A stretch of DNA of 64,000 nt, from NCBI RefSeq assembly GCF_000715075.1, contig NC_134087.1:191115276-191179275 (forward strand), in the 5' to 3' direction. The notes under the pieces were generated by a model, which did no database searches, was not told where the DNA came from, and saw only the letters and a program-made list of their open reading frames with translations. The position numbers and the translations under genes were made by a program. The stretch is from Nicotiana tabacum. Its lineage: Eukaryota > Streptophyta > Magnoliopsida > Solanales > Solanaceae. Shown one piece after another: positions 1-11,155 of this stretch (within the stretch, counting starts at the first letter, position 1; the number at the start of each line of letters is the position of its first letter).

Positions 1-1319
1 AAAACAATCCGCTACAAGTGAATAACTCGAACTCACGGCTTCCGATCACCGTCCCGTGAGTTCTTACATGTATAGAACGAATTACCATGAATTCACAGCA
101 GAGAAAAATGTATGAAAGATGGAAGTAACTTACCTTACTTGTTAGATAACTCAGCCCTTCCCTTGGTTCTTCAAACTCTAGGTTTTACCTTCAAATAGAA
201 CTTGAAAGAGAGGGAAAATCGATTAGGGTTTGTGTGGGATTTTTGGGGAGGAGTTGCAGGGGTTAACTTTGGTTTTGAGAGTCTGAAATATGGATGAAAT
301 AACTGAGTTCATAACCCCTTAAAAGTCCTCTCTTGGCCTACTTAGGTTTTTTAATTTTGTCCTATCCTTTTGGCAACTAGGTGATGCACCTACTTGTCAT
401 CTACCAATCTGCGCAGGCTTGTGAAAATATGAATATCTCTATACTCCGAGATCGTATTGACAAACAGTTTAATGTTTTGGAAACTAGACTCATAGTTATT
501 TAATTTTGTGGGTAGATCACCCCATAATTTCTTGTTAATTAGGAGAAAAGATTAGAAACATTTGACCTAATGTTTAAGTAAAATTATGAACCTAAGTTGC
601 GACAACGTTTGTCGACTTTTGTTTCATAACTCGTTTGACTTCAAGACTTATGATACAGATATTATATGATTCAAATACCTTAATACATGACCTCTTGAGT
701 GTATTAAGAACCTCTAGGTTTACCTGAAAATACGAGTTACAACATCCTTGATTCGGTTAACTTCTAATACTTGTTAATCACCCTTATACACCCTTGTATC
801 ACTTAAGACCAATAGGATTAACTTCTTATCATCTCAAAGGTAATTCCTTCTTGGATTTATGTTAATTAATATATGGAATGAACTAACGCGTATGGATATG
901 GGTTGTAAAAAATCTGTTTGACGAGCCCTCATAGTAGATGAGATTGACATTCAGCGAAGGATCGGTAAGACTCTACTTCATTCGGAGTTCAGCTGAGTCT
1001 AAAAGTCAATGTGTCAGAGTTTTACTATAGACTTATGGGTAGGGCGGTACCCTGTCCCATTTGATGTCAAATAATCTTAGTGGCTTTGTAGATAGAGGTT
1101 CATTTTGTACAGTATATTAGAGGCCTTGACGGCCCATATGTATTCATGTTTTAAAAAAAATGGTCAGTGATATAGTATTTTCCCACTTACAGTTGTACAT
1201 TACGAGTTGTGGCCATTGGTTCATGATAATTACAAAGAAAAAAAGAGTTGCAGAATGGTTCGCTCGGGCCAGCGCAGCACCGGGTGCCATCCACGCCTCC
1301 CAAGGTTTGGGGCGTGACA
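1..1319 (-). mobile_element. Gypsy-type LTR, truncated by window start
   Basis: The block ends at 1319 in GGCGTGACA, the inverse of TGTCACGCC, a typical LTR terminus. It abuts copia gag sequence at 1320, so it is an LTR inserted in that copia. On the minus strand it reads TGTCACGCCCC first, and further in has a stretch like a transcribed leader (AACCCTAATCG, then AAGGTAAG). I therefore prefer minus orientation, but no PPT or PBS is visible to prove it. No coding region is supported. It could be a solo LTR or the end of an element extending left of the window. Confidence 0.55.
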
Positions 1320-1800
1320 TAAAATCAGTGAAATCTAGTCTGTGTGCTGAGCTTGAGAAAAACAAACAACTTCAGAAAGAACTAGGAAGAGTCAAGAGTG
1401 ATCTTGAAAAATCACTCAAGTGGACCTGGTCCTCTGATGCTATCATTTCCATGTACACAAACAATAAAGGAAACAGGTAGGGGATCAGATTTTAAAGGGA
1501 CAAGAATCCCTACAACCCTCATAGCAAGTACGTCAGTGTACCTGACAATTGGCTCTGCACTCACTGTGGTAACACTAGGTACTTTAAGGAAACCTGTAAG
1601 GCCAGATTTCAATCTCAATAGAAAAATAAAGTTTTTGCTGAAAAAGTAACTACTACCAGGGAACCTGGTCCTTCACATAAAAAACGTATAATGACTGCTT
1701 GGACAAAAAGAGCCCTCATTCACCCCTTTTCTCATTACAAGGGACCTAAACTTGTTTGGGTTCCTACGTTTAACCCTTGATTTCCTTATGCAGGGAACAA
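1320..1800 (+). pseudogene. gag: SIRE-like copia gag C-terminal remnant
   Basis: The frame carries a lysine/glutamate-rich helical stretch (about 1335-1420), then a region like the SIRE gag tail, and a degenerate zinc knuckle at about 1554-1595. The knuckle has the three cysteines of CX2CX4HX4C, but the histidine is tyrosine (TAC). Stops and frame changes occur between about 1478 and 1780. Gag would form the particle and bind RNA through the knuckle, so this copy is non-functional. It is truncated on the left by the LTR ending at 1319 and continues into the protease region. The lineage call rests on recognition of the sequence style. Confidence 0.65.
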
Positions 1801-2413
1801 TAAAAGAGAGCAGCCAAAATTATACATGGATAGAGGCTGCTTGAAGCACATGACTGGAAGTACAAATGATTTTCTTTCACTGAAGGCCCTACAAGGAGGG
1901 AGTGTATCCTTTGGAAATGGCAAGAAGGGATATATTATGGGAGTTGAAAGGATCGGGAAGTCTCTTTATCGCTCTATTAAAAATGTGTACTATGTTAATG
2001 GGTTGAAGTACCGCTTGCTGAGTGTTTCCCAAATGTGTGACTAGGGAAACAAAGTGGAATTTGTATCCAAAATATGCACAGTCACAAATCTTGTGACTGG
2101 TGAAGTGGTGTTAGTGGCCAAAAGATACAAAAACATCTATGTTGCTAACTTTGAGTCCTTGCAAAATGGGGATCTTAGTTGTCTGAGTGCTATTGATGAT
2201 AATGTTGAGCTATGGCACAAAAGGTTGGGTCATGCAAGTTTCACGTTGCTGAACAAATTGGTCAAGAAGGACCTGGTTCATGGTCTGCACAAGTCAAGCT
2301 TCAAGGATCATAGGATGTGTGATGCATGTGTAAAAGGAAAGCAAGTTAGATCCTCTTTCAAGCCCAAAAAGGAAGTTAGCACCTCAAGGCCACTTGATAT
2401 CCTCCATATGTAA
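1801..2413 (+). pseudogene. pol: Copia protease and GAG-pre-integrase remnant
   Basis: Two open stretches (1826-2044 and 2054-2413) are separated by one stop at 2042. The protease signature is recognisable near 1826 as D-R-G-C followed by HMTG; the usual catalytic Asp-Ser/Thr-Gly has arginine in the middle position, so the aspartic protease should be inactive. The second stretch holds the integrase N-terminal zinc region: WHKRLGH at about 2212-2235 supplies two histidines and CDACVKGK at about 2320-2343 supplies two cysteines. The frame ends at a stop where the catalytic core should begin. Confidence 0.75.
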
Positions 2414-3047
2414 CTATGAAGGTGCCAAGTAGAGGAGGAAAGAGGTACATATTTGTTATAGTGGACAACTATTCCAGATTCGCTTAGACTCTATTTCTCA
2501 GAACCAAGAATGAAACCTTTCAAGTGTTTGTGGCATTTGTGAAGAAGATCCAGGTGAAGATGAGCCATAATGTAGTATGTATCAGGTTTGACCATGGGAC
2601 AAAATTTGACAATGCAAAATTCGACGAATTATGTGTTGAAAATGGCATCACTCACAATTTCTCAGCTCCAAGAACACCTTAATAAAATAGTATTGTGGAA
2701 AGGAAGAACAAAACTCTTGAAGACATGAAAAGAACAATGTTGATCGACAGTGGTATTGCAAAAGGGTTCTAGGCAGAAACCGTCAACACTGCATGCTACT
2801 TGGTGAATAGGTGCATGATCAGTTCCCTTCTAAACAAGACGCCATATGAATTGTTGAACGGAAGGAAGCCCAAGCCAACAAATTTAAGAACATTTGGCTG
2901 CAAATATTTTGTCTTCAACAATGGCAAGGAAGCACTTGGAAAATTCGATGCTAAAAGCGATAAGAGAATCTTTCTAGGCTATTCATCGCAAAGCAAAACC
3001 TACAAAGTATACAACAAAAGAACTCAATTCGTTGAGGAAAGAATACA
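2414..3047 (+). pseudogene. pol: Copia integrase catalytic core and C-terminus remnant
   Basis: The integrase core is readable but broken. The region of the first catalytic Asp is scrambled by stops just after 2411. The second Asp survives in RFDHGTKFD (about 2584-2610) and the Glu in VERKNK (about 2695-2712). Stops inside the core replace two tryptophans and two adjacent glutamines of the family pattern. An open segment (2800-3047) carries the conserved TPYELLNGRKP and KFDAKSD motifs. It ends abruptly at 3047, where the antisense Tekay LTR begins. Continuation of this element is found only at 62694. Confidence 0.75.
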
Positions 3048-3171
3048 TGTGACGACCCTAAACCCGGACCCGGTCATGATGGTTCCTCTCGTGAAGACAA
3101 GGCCAGTCGACACACTCCCAAATTATTTTAAACAGTTAAAATAATACAAATTAAGTCGTTAACATAATAAT
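3048..3171 (-). mobile_element. Antisense Tekay-like LTR, terminal 124 bp
   Basis: This begins TGTGACGACCC, the inverse of a Tekay LTR end. Its inverse complement aligns with the end of the sense Tekay LTR (about 14480-14532), sharing the GGCCTTGTC, TCACGAGAGG and GACCGGGT blocks. The rest of this LTR continues at 34749, so the Tat block at 3172-34748 sits inside it. Confidence 0.75.
3167..3171. repeat. Left target-site duplication ATAAT of the Tat block
   Basis: ATAAT immediately precedes LTR1 (TGTTGATAC at 3172). The same five bases follow the last base of LTR3 at 34749-34753. A 5-bp duplication is the usual length for Ty3/gypsy integration. Confidence 0.8.
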
Positions 3172-6100
3172 TGTTGATACCCAATTTTTTCCTGTATATT
3201 TTTAATATGCAAAATACTCTTACGATAGCATGTATGTGCATATATAAGTATGTCCCAAGGTTTTATTATTTTTCTCTTAATTTTTAAATATTTTTAAATT
3301 AATTTATTGCCCTATTTTATCAAGAATAACTCAGTAATTATCCCCAAAATTATCATTTTAGGTGATTCATTTATTGTATTCTCATATTTATATTAAAATA
3401 TATCTAGCATAATTTTTGTATATTTTTTATAAATTTATTTGGTATTTTTAAAGCTAAATTGCATATAATTGCAATATTGACCTCTTTTAAGATTTAATTG
3501 TATTTATAGTTATAAAATTGACTCCAATATTTTTAATTTAATAATTATGTATTATTAATTATTTAGTACTTTAATTTATTTTCAGAAATTATTTTACTAT
3601 TTTTATAAAATAAATGAGGGAAAATAGCTATTTAAATGATAGCCCATTTGCATTTCAATTTTAGCCGGATTTGAACCTCTAATTAGACCCAATTCCAGAA
3701 CCCAATTACCCAACCCAAATCCTAATCTACCCGACCCACGACCCTTTAAAATAACCCGCCTGGATTCCCCTTCAATCCAGGTCGTTGATCAAGATGATCA
3801 ACGACCACCGTTAACTCTTTCCTTTTTAATTCCCAATTACCCCCTAACCCTAATCATTTCCCGTCTATAGCCGCCTTTGGATTCCCCCTTCTCCCAGTTC
3901 TTTCTCAAGCTCCTCTCAAACCCTAGTTGTTTCCCTCCGTTTCTACCCTAAAATCGCCTGAATCCATGGCTTCCAAAGCTATTAAAGGCCTGTACCGGCC
4001 TCCCATGACTCCTACACGCCTGATTACTATGGTTTCAAGGTCAGACCTTGAAGAAGTTTGGCCCAGACTTCGTTTCATTCGAGTTCTATGGTTGTCTCCG
4101 ACCTTGTTCCGGCCAGCCATGGCTATTCAAGCCTGATCTTGACTTCTCCTACTTAGATCAATGACTTTCCAAGCCTTTCTCACTATCTGGGTTCTTCCGA
4201 AACCCTAACCTTCGAGGTTCCTCTAATTCTTTTAGATCCGTTGTAGATCTGTGTTTTCTCCGAGCTTTTAAACGTTTTCTCAAAGTTTCTTTCAAAACTT
4301 TACCTTCAAAACATTTACCTTTTCCGATTTAGGGTTCTATTAAGTCATTTCAAAGCTTTTTTGATTTTCAACGTGTTCTACTGTGTTTCTTATATTGTTC
4401 TTCTACTGTGTTTCCCAGCTGCTTCATCACTACTGCTTCGGCCTCAGTTGCTTCGTAGGTTCGTGTTCGTCGTCGGTTGGTCGTTGTTCTTCGTTTCAAT
4501 CCGGTTGGTAGATTTTGAGTTTTATTTTGTCCGTATTTTTTTTGATATTTCTCGAATCTAAAATCGGCAAATGTTTGTTTTGTTCATCGTTTGAATTAAT
4601 TTTTTTAGTTTGTTCATGTGCTTTGTTAAATTAATTTTCAGATTTCAAATGGAAGTTTAATTAGTTGTTTTTCATGTTTATTTCATGTTTGTTTTATTGT
4701 TTAGGTAAGAATTTATTAGTTTGATGTTTGTTAGATTCAAATTGAAATTTAATTGATTATTTCTTCAATTTGTTTCATATGTTATGTATTTTCCAGAAAT
4801 TATTAGTGTTGTTTAAATCATGTGAATCCGTTGTTTGTTATTAATATAGATTTAATTCGTATTCATTTTTTGAAGTTGGTTTTAATTCAGTGATTTACTG
4901 TGAAGTTATGTTTTGGTTTTAATTTTTGGATCATGCATCTTTGTTATAAGTTTTGTTGGATTTAATTTAAGAAAGATTAGTTGATTATTTGAAGATTAGT
5001 GATTTGAATATGTTTATTTGTTTTGTTTAAGTTTAATTCGAAGTTTGAACAAAGTTTGTTTGTTATTGTTATTGAATATTTTCATTCATGTTCATACTTT
5101 GTTTGTTTGATTTTGAATCCGAAATTTGTATAGCTTGATTTCTTGTTTACCATTTATGATTATTTCTTGAATTTGTCTCATAATCTTATTTAAAGTTTAA
5201 TATAGGAATTGTTTGTTGTAATGTTGTTAGAGTTGATTTTAAGTTCAATATTATTGAATTTAGAAATCTAAATGTACTTGTTTGATTGTTGTTGTTGAAT
5301 CTGAAAATAGGTTTGTTTGTTGCTAAAATATTGTTCAATCAAATTTTAGTTGTTCTTTGTTGTTAATTTGTATTCATGTGATTTGTTGTTGAAATGTTGA
5401 AGAAATCATGTTCATGTGATTTGTTGTTGAAATATTGAAGAAATCATGTTCATGTGTTTTGTTGTTTGTTAAGTTTGATTAATTGATTGTTATAGCTGAT
5501 GAGGTAGTTTGGTAATTTGTAGTACGTTCGGGGGTAAAATAGTAATTTGTAATAAGGTCGGAGGGGTAGTTTAGGAATTGTACATTTTGTAATTTTTTAT
5601 ATGAAGCATGGGGGAAAAAATGAAATGGGGTGGGTTGTGATATAGTTATTTAATATAAAGGGGGGACAAGACAAATTTTAGTGTGGGAGAATCTTGTATT
5701 TGTTTATGTTAGGCATGGGGGACAAAATATAATGGGGTGGTGTGATATATTTATTTAATGTTATGGGGATGAGTGGGAAGATAATGGGTTTGGTAGAGAA
5801 AATGGGTTGATTTTAATTGATTAAAAGATTTATGGGATGGGATATAAGTAGAGGTCTTGAAATCAGATTTGGAGAGGACGGACAGATAGAGAAAAAAGAG
5901 AGGAACGAATCTGGAACAAAAAGAAAATAAGAGAGAAAAAAGGGCTGAACATTTAAAAGAAAGAAAAAATTCCGAAAAATATTTAAGCTTTCAAATAACA
6001 AAAACAAAACAAAAAAAAATATTCTGCTTTCTTTCATTGTTTGAAATCAGCATTAATTGTTGTGGTTTCATAAAAGTTGGAAGCATTTGTTTTGGGATTA

Positions 6101-7327
6101 CTACTCCATCGGTCTGTTACTGGATGGTTACTGTTGCTGGACTGTTGTTGATGTGCTGTATTGTTATTACTGCTGCTGATTCTCATCTTCATTTTCTTTT
6201 GCTTACAATATCAGGTACACAACTGACTCGCTGGTTATTGTAATCCGAAATATGAAGCATGAATACGAAAAATGAAGAGTTGAAATTCTAAATTTGTTCT
6301 AATTATATTCTGAATTTTATTTGTATGTACAAATTATTTAGCTTGCAAAAAATTAGAATCATGTAGTTAGCAAATGGTGTAGTAACTCCATCGAGTCATC
6401 AAACGAATAGGCCATCTAGTAGGAACTGGGTAGTAATATTGTTTAGTTAAATAATATTGGTTAATTTTAGCATGTAAATGGTTTAGGATTAAAATTAGAT
6501 TGCTAAGTTTTTTTTTATTTGACAAACTGAGAACATGCCTAGTATAATGTAACTAGGTAATAACATGTAAATAAATTAAGATATTTTCTCTTTTATTTTG
6601 TAGAGACAAATTTCAAATAAAAATATAGGCATTTTAGGACTGACCTTCTTTTTTTTTTAAATAAAATGAGATGTGCTTCGCCCAATAAAATGCACCAATT
6701 GCAGGGCCCTCGATAAATGTTTAATTGAGTATTTAGAATTCGGGATAGACTGTTTAGTGAATTCCACGATCTTACCTATAAATAATAATACGTTAATCGC
6801 TTTAGGCACGATTTTAACAATAATACATTCTTAAGCACGGGTGCGCATTCATGCGACCCAAATCTAAATCCCAAAACATTGAATAAAATATGTTCCGGAT
6901 TGCGGGTGCATTTCATGTGACGTAATCCAAAGACATATTTTAAACAATGTTCACATTCTTGTAATAATAAAAATAAATAATGATAAAAGCGGTAAAAAGA
7001 TGAAACTTGCACATAAGTTCATATTTATATAAAAATCAGATAATCAAGCCGAATATAACAGTTGAGCGACCGAGCTAGAACCACGGAACTCGGGAATGCC
7101 TAACACCTTCTCCCGGGTTAACAGAATTCCTTATCCGGATTTCTGGTGCGCAGACTGTTAAACAGAGTCATTCTTTTCCTCGATTCGGGATTAAAATTGG
7201 TGACTTGGGACACCCTAAATCTCCCAAGTGGCGACTCTGAAATAAATAAACAAATCCCGTTTCGATTGTCCTTTAATTGGAAAAACTCCCTTGTACCCCC
7301 TCGGGTATGTAAAAAGAAGGTGTGACA
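3172..7327 (+). repeat. Tat LTR1 (5' LTR, about 4.16 kb, chimeric)
   Basis: It starts TGTTGATACCC and ends GGTGTGACA four bases before the PBS. The first about 1.24 kb is clearly homologous to LTR2 and LTR3. From about 4415 to the end I see no alignable similarity, except short conserved pieces near the 3' end (GCCTAACACCTTC, GGCGACTCT). A plausible TATA element (TATAAGT) is at 5843. AT-rich with long T runs; no coding region is supported in it. Confidence 0.8.
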
Positions 7328-7331
7328 GCTC

Positions 7332-7350
7332 TGGCGACTCTGCTGGGGAT
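7332..7350 (+). promoter_or_regulatory. Primer binding site, tRNA-Arg type (internal 1)
   Basis: TGGCGACTCTGCTGGGGAT lies four bases after LTR1. It is complementary to the 3' end of plant tRNA-Arg(ACG) with one mismatch (T for C at position 10). tRNA-Arg priming is typical of Ogre/Tat elements. It primes minus-strand DNA synthesis. Confidence 0.85.
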
Positions 7351-8220
7351 AAAAGTGTTATCTTCTCGGGATAAAGTTGTTGAGGATAACGCTGCTGGGG
7401 AATTTTATCCTTTCAAATCGATGCTTCATTCTTCTGGAAGCTGCTGGGGATTATAATGGCTTTTTGCTTTTCTGAGCACAAGTGTCATCCCTTTATTCTG
7501 TCTGCTGGGGAATACTTCCTCCGTTTAAACTTATTATGTTGGGGCAACACTGGTTCAAACACCACTTCCCTTGAGACTGGTGCTATCTTTATTCTTCCTC
7601 GAATGGGTACCTGACTTCGAGAAAATTTTCCAAATGAAAGGAAAATTTTCTGCCCCAGTTTGACAGTCTCACTTATGGCATGCATTTATGCCATCAATGC
7701 CATTTCCTTTACCTGTTTCAAATCAAACAAAATTTGTTAGTTTAAAACATGGTGGTTGGTTGTGATACTCCTACTGAGATGAATTTTCCTTTTCTCCTTC
7801 CTTGCTGTGTGTTCCACAACTTGTTGGGGATGGTATTATTTGCTGGGGATAATCCCTTTCTGCTGGGGATATCCCTCTTCTTTCGTGGCATGGCTCGGAA
7901 ACTTGCACTTCACCGATCTTTTAGTATCGTATGAATTTCCCAAATCAGGCTCACTGCTCTCCTTGCTTTGTCCACGGGCCTTGGTCTTGAGGTTTAACAA
8001 CCTTTGATTTCGGCTGGGATATCACTTTTGACACTCGTCAATCCTTTTGTCAACTCCCTTTTGCTGGGGATATTTTTTTTGACACTGGCCTCGCGCTTGT
8101 TCCTTGCTGACTATACCACTTGTATGTACTAGTCAGATCTCATCTTGCATGATTGGAAAGCTGATGGTCTATCTTGAAGTCATTTCCCACTGGTTTTGAC
8201 CAAACAGACTCTGCTGGGGA
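7341..8220 (+). repeat. Dispersed TGCTGGGGA repeats (PBS-core copies)
   Basis: Exact TGCTGGGGA occurs at 7341 (within the PBS), 7393, 7442, 7503, 7841, 7861, 8062 and 8212, usually followed by A/T. Variants occur near 7822 (TTGTTGGGGA) and 8597 (TGCTGGAGA). Eight exact 9-mers in under 900 bp is far above chance. Confidence 0.8.
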
Positions 8221-10914
8221 ATTTTCTATGAAAGGAGAAAGATAAAACGGAACAGAATAAAAGACAAAGGAAAAAGATGACTCTTTAACAAAAGAAACTA
8301 TAAATAAAAATCTATCAAACGCAGACACCGACTCTAATGGTCATGACATGCATATGTGGCCTATCCTCCATCGTCAATCGTCTTTCAAGATCTTCCCTTG
8401 ACTATCCTCCATCTGATTCCCAGTCTTATTCGACTTGTAGTGCCCGAAGGGTTTTCACTATCAAGCCTCTCTCATTTTGTGTTTTCTCTCAACTTTCGTC
8501 GCCTTATGGTGTCCGTGAAGATTTTCACCGATAAGACTCTCTCATTTGTATCACTTTCCAGCTGGGAATTTGGAGTGTTGCCGGTATGACTCTCTCTGCT
8601 GGAGATTAGAGTCCTTTCTATTGTGGAACAGAATGTTATATTTGCCGGTAAGACTCTCATTTGTCTGACTTGGCATCTTTTGAAGACTGGTCAGAAGGTT
8701 TTTCTTTGGACCATAATGTGGGTTTTGGATAGGCTTAGAAAGAAAGGGTATAAAAGGCTCAAAAATAAAATAAATTTGGGGTTTAAAATTACAACCTTCG
8801 GAACCATATTTGTTTATAACAAGCGCAACCCTTGCCCTAGTTTCTTGCTTGGGGATTATTTTTTTTTATTTTTTTTAATTTTTGTTACACACCATGCACA
8901 CTATGAACATTGTGGCCATTATGCACCTTATGACCGAGCCATGAAGCGCCTACGTATCCTCTTTGAGGAATCAGGTCAAACGTAGTTCCCAATTCCTCTT
9001 TTTTCATTTTTCCTTTGTTTTTTGTTATCATTTTCTCTTTTTCTTTTTTTTTCGTTTTTTTTTTATTTTTTTTGTTTTACCTTCGAGGCTCGTATTTCCT
9101 AGTCGTTGCTATTGATTCCGAACGAGGGGTATGAAAGAAAATAAATAAGGCTCAAAAGGGGTAACGAAGGATAAAGTGTTTAGGTAGCAGAACAAAATGC
9201 CTTCGTCGTTCCAGTCTTTAAAACATGCCAAGTGCAAACAACACAATTGAACATAGATTTATAGTCTCTTCCGATGGTGCTAGACTTGACAATTGTGTTA
9301 AACACTTGCTTTTTCATTTGTCATTTCTAAAGCACTGCTGGGCGACACTCTCACTCTCATGAACGACCCTCATACCAATTTGGCGAATCTTGTATTTAAC
9401 GGTTTTCTTTATGTTTTACTTGCCCTAGTTCTGTATGACTCGAGCTCCGGATAATCCCAAACCGTCCTTATTTATTTTAAATGTTCTGATCACCTTTCCG
9501 GGGTTTTATGATTAACTTTAAAGACTAGGCCCAAACTGTGTGCTCATGTCATGTTACTAGAATCGGCGCTGAACAAAATGATAAAAGGATCAAACAAAAA
9601 GATGAATGGAAATAAAAAGGACCGGATTTTGCATTAGATTACCGGTGAAATGGTTTGAATGACAAGACAAACAAAACAAACCAGAATAAAATTTTAAACA
9701 AACTGGACAAAACTTAAACAGACCGCTATGACGAAATGAAAAGATAAGAAGGTTTGACACAAGACAATATCCAGATTACAACCCTAAGAATAATCCAGAC
9801 AACAGAAATGACAACAAAATACGCCACCACAAGCTTCTCTCTTGCTAACCAAGGAACGGAGCGTCCTCCTACTTTATCAAAATTGACATCTTAGCCACTG
9901 AGCTTCGCATCTGTATTGTCCAGACCATTGCCAGCTTCAATATCATCAACTTTAGTCAACAAGTCCCAATAGGATTCGAGTGCTTCTGTTATCAGGCCTG
10001 ATCCACACAAAGTGTGCTTTTGGGTCTTGTATTTCCGGCTTACCACAAACCAACCACCTTAACTTTCTTTGTGATTCAAAACAAAATAGGTTAGAATAGA
10101 CTCAGTCAGTCCTCATTATTAACAACATCTTTTCTTTTTTTTTTCTTTTTTTTTCATTTTTCTTTTTTTTCTTGATTTTTTTTTCGATGTGGTCGAATCT
10201 TATGGAGATTGCCTATGTATCATGACCCCGCATGAATCAGACCTCGCGTAGTTCGTGACCAATAAAAGATAAACAATAATAAACATTTTTTCAATTTTCA
10301 TATTAGAACAAACTGGGTTTCAAAGGTTTGAAGATGACCTACAAACTCGAAAATCAAACAACCCACATATTCTAATCAAAAGCTTTACAAACTCAAAAAT
10401 AAAAGGCCAGCTCCCTTTCTCTATTTGACAAATGCAACCAAACGGTTATTTTTTCAAATGTGGCCCCTTCCAAAGTTCACATGAATTTTGAGGCCTGGGA
10501 GGATTATTTTATGACACTTTACAAACTTGTCCGTTCTTTTACGAAAATAGCCTTTCGACAACTGAAAGATACTCTAAGGCTATTTTGGCAAGAACGGTTT
10601 AAGACGCGGCCGAAGCTGGCTCGGTTTTTTTTTTTTTTTGACTAAACATACAAACGGTATTCACCTGACCGCTGACTTTTGTTTTTTTTTCAAATTATAA
10701 TAAATGCCTGGTGTTGCAAACACGGCCCTTCAGCGTCTCGGGGACGAAGATTTTTTAAGGCTGTGTGGGTCAACTGGACCAAAAATCCTAAACATGACCC
10801 AAAAGGCGGCTGTTTATGCAAAGTCAGCCTTCCGGCGTCCCTTTCGGGATGCAAAGTGATGCAAAGTGTGAATTCAGCAAAGTTATGCAGCCATGTTTGG
10901 GTACAGTGTGTGGA
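7351..10914 (+). other. Tat internal 1: long untranslated leader
   Basis: About 3.6 kb between the PBS and the sense Tekay fragment with no supportable sense ORF. It holds repeated TGCTGGGGA cores (7341-8220), several poly-T/poly-TC tracts (about 8866-8882, 9001-9078, 10130-10190, 10622-10640), two inverted copies of the motif normally found after pol (8931-8990 and 10201-10260), and a short antisense open frame (9891-10061). It does not resemble the leader of internal 2, so this leader belongs to a different Tat subfamily. Gag, protease, RT and most of integrase are absent from internal 1. The right boundary is approximate. Confidence 0.6.
9891..10061 (-). pseudogene. Short antisense open frame in the leader
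   Basis: On the minus strand, reading from 10058, there is a stop-free frame of about 55 codons ending in TAA at 9891-9893. Its composition looks protein-like (GWFVVSRKYK near the start, ALESYWDLL and KVDDIEAG further on). There is no ATG at its start and it is bounded upstream by a stop. I do not recognise a family. Some Tat elements carry antisense ORFs, so this could be a remnant of one, or chance. Confidence 0.3.
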
Positions 10915-11155
10915 GATTGATATGGTGGTCGTATGATGGAAACAGGCTTGGCAGGAAATTTAGGATGTTGGAATTGGACCTAATGGCTTATTTGCTTGAA
11001 TAAGAGAGTATATCTACAGAGTTATCGAGCTAATGTGCTCAACTGAGTGGTGGTAGCACGAGAAGGTGCATGAGGTGTTAAACAAGTGATTTCAGACTAC
11101 TTCAGTGTAGTTCTCAGCACGTTCGAGGACGAACGTATGTTTAAGTGGGGGAGAT
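10915..11155 (+). mobile_element. Tekay-like 3' internal fragment with polypurine tract
   Basis: Short untranslated 3' tail of a sense gypsy element directly before its LTR. It ends in the purine tract AAGTGGGGGAGA at 11143-11154, which would prime plus-strand synthesis. No integrase or chromodomain is left upstream, so the element is strongly 5'-truncated. The left boundary within the Tat leader is uncertain by some tens of bases. Confidence 0.6.

Noticed and set aside
4361..4561. Small ORFs in LTR1 and the T-rich LTR portions
   Set aside because: Hydrophobic composition comes from T-rich DNA; no homologous frame in the other LTRs.
7332..7350. Possible tRNA gene fragments at the PBS sites (also 21916, 50284)
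   Set aside because: Only the 18-19 nt complementary to tRNA 3' ends are present, directly after LTRs. They are primer binding sites.
8623..8985. 120-codon ORF in the Tat leader
   Set aside because: Crosses a poly-T tract and the inverted post-pol motif, with composition driven by T-rich sequence and no recognisable domain.
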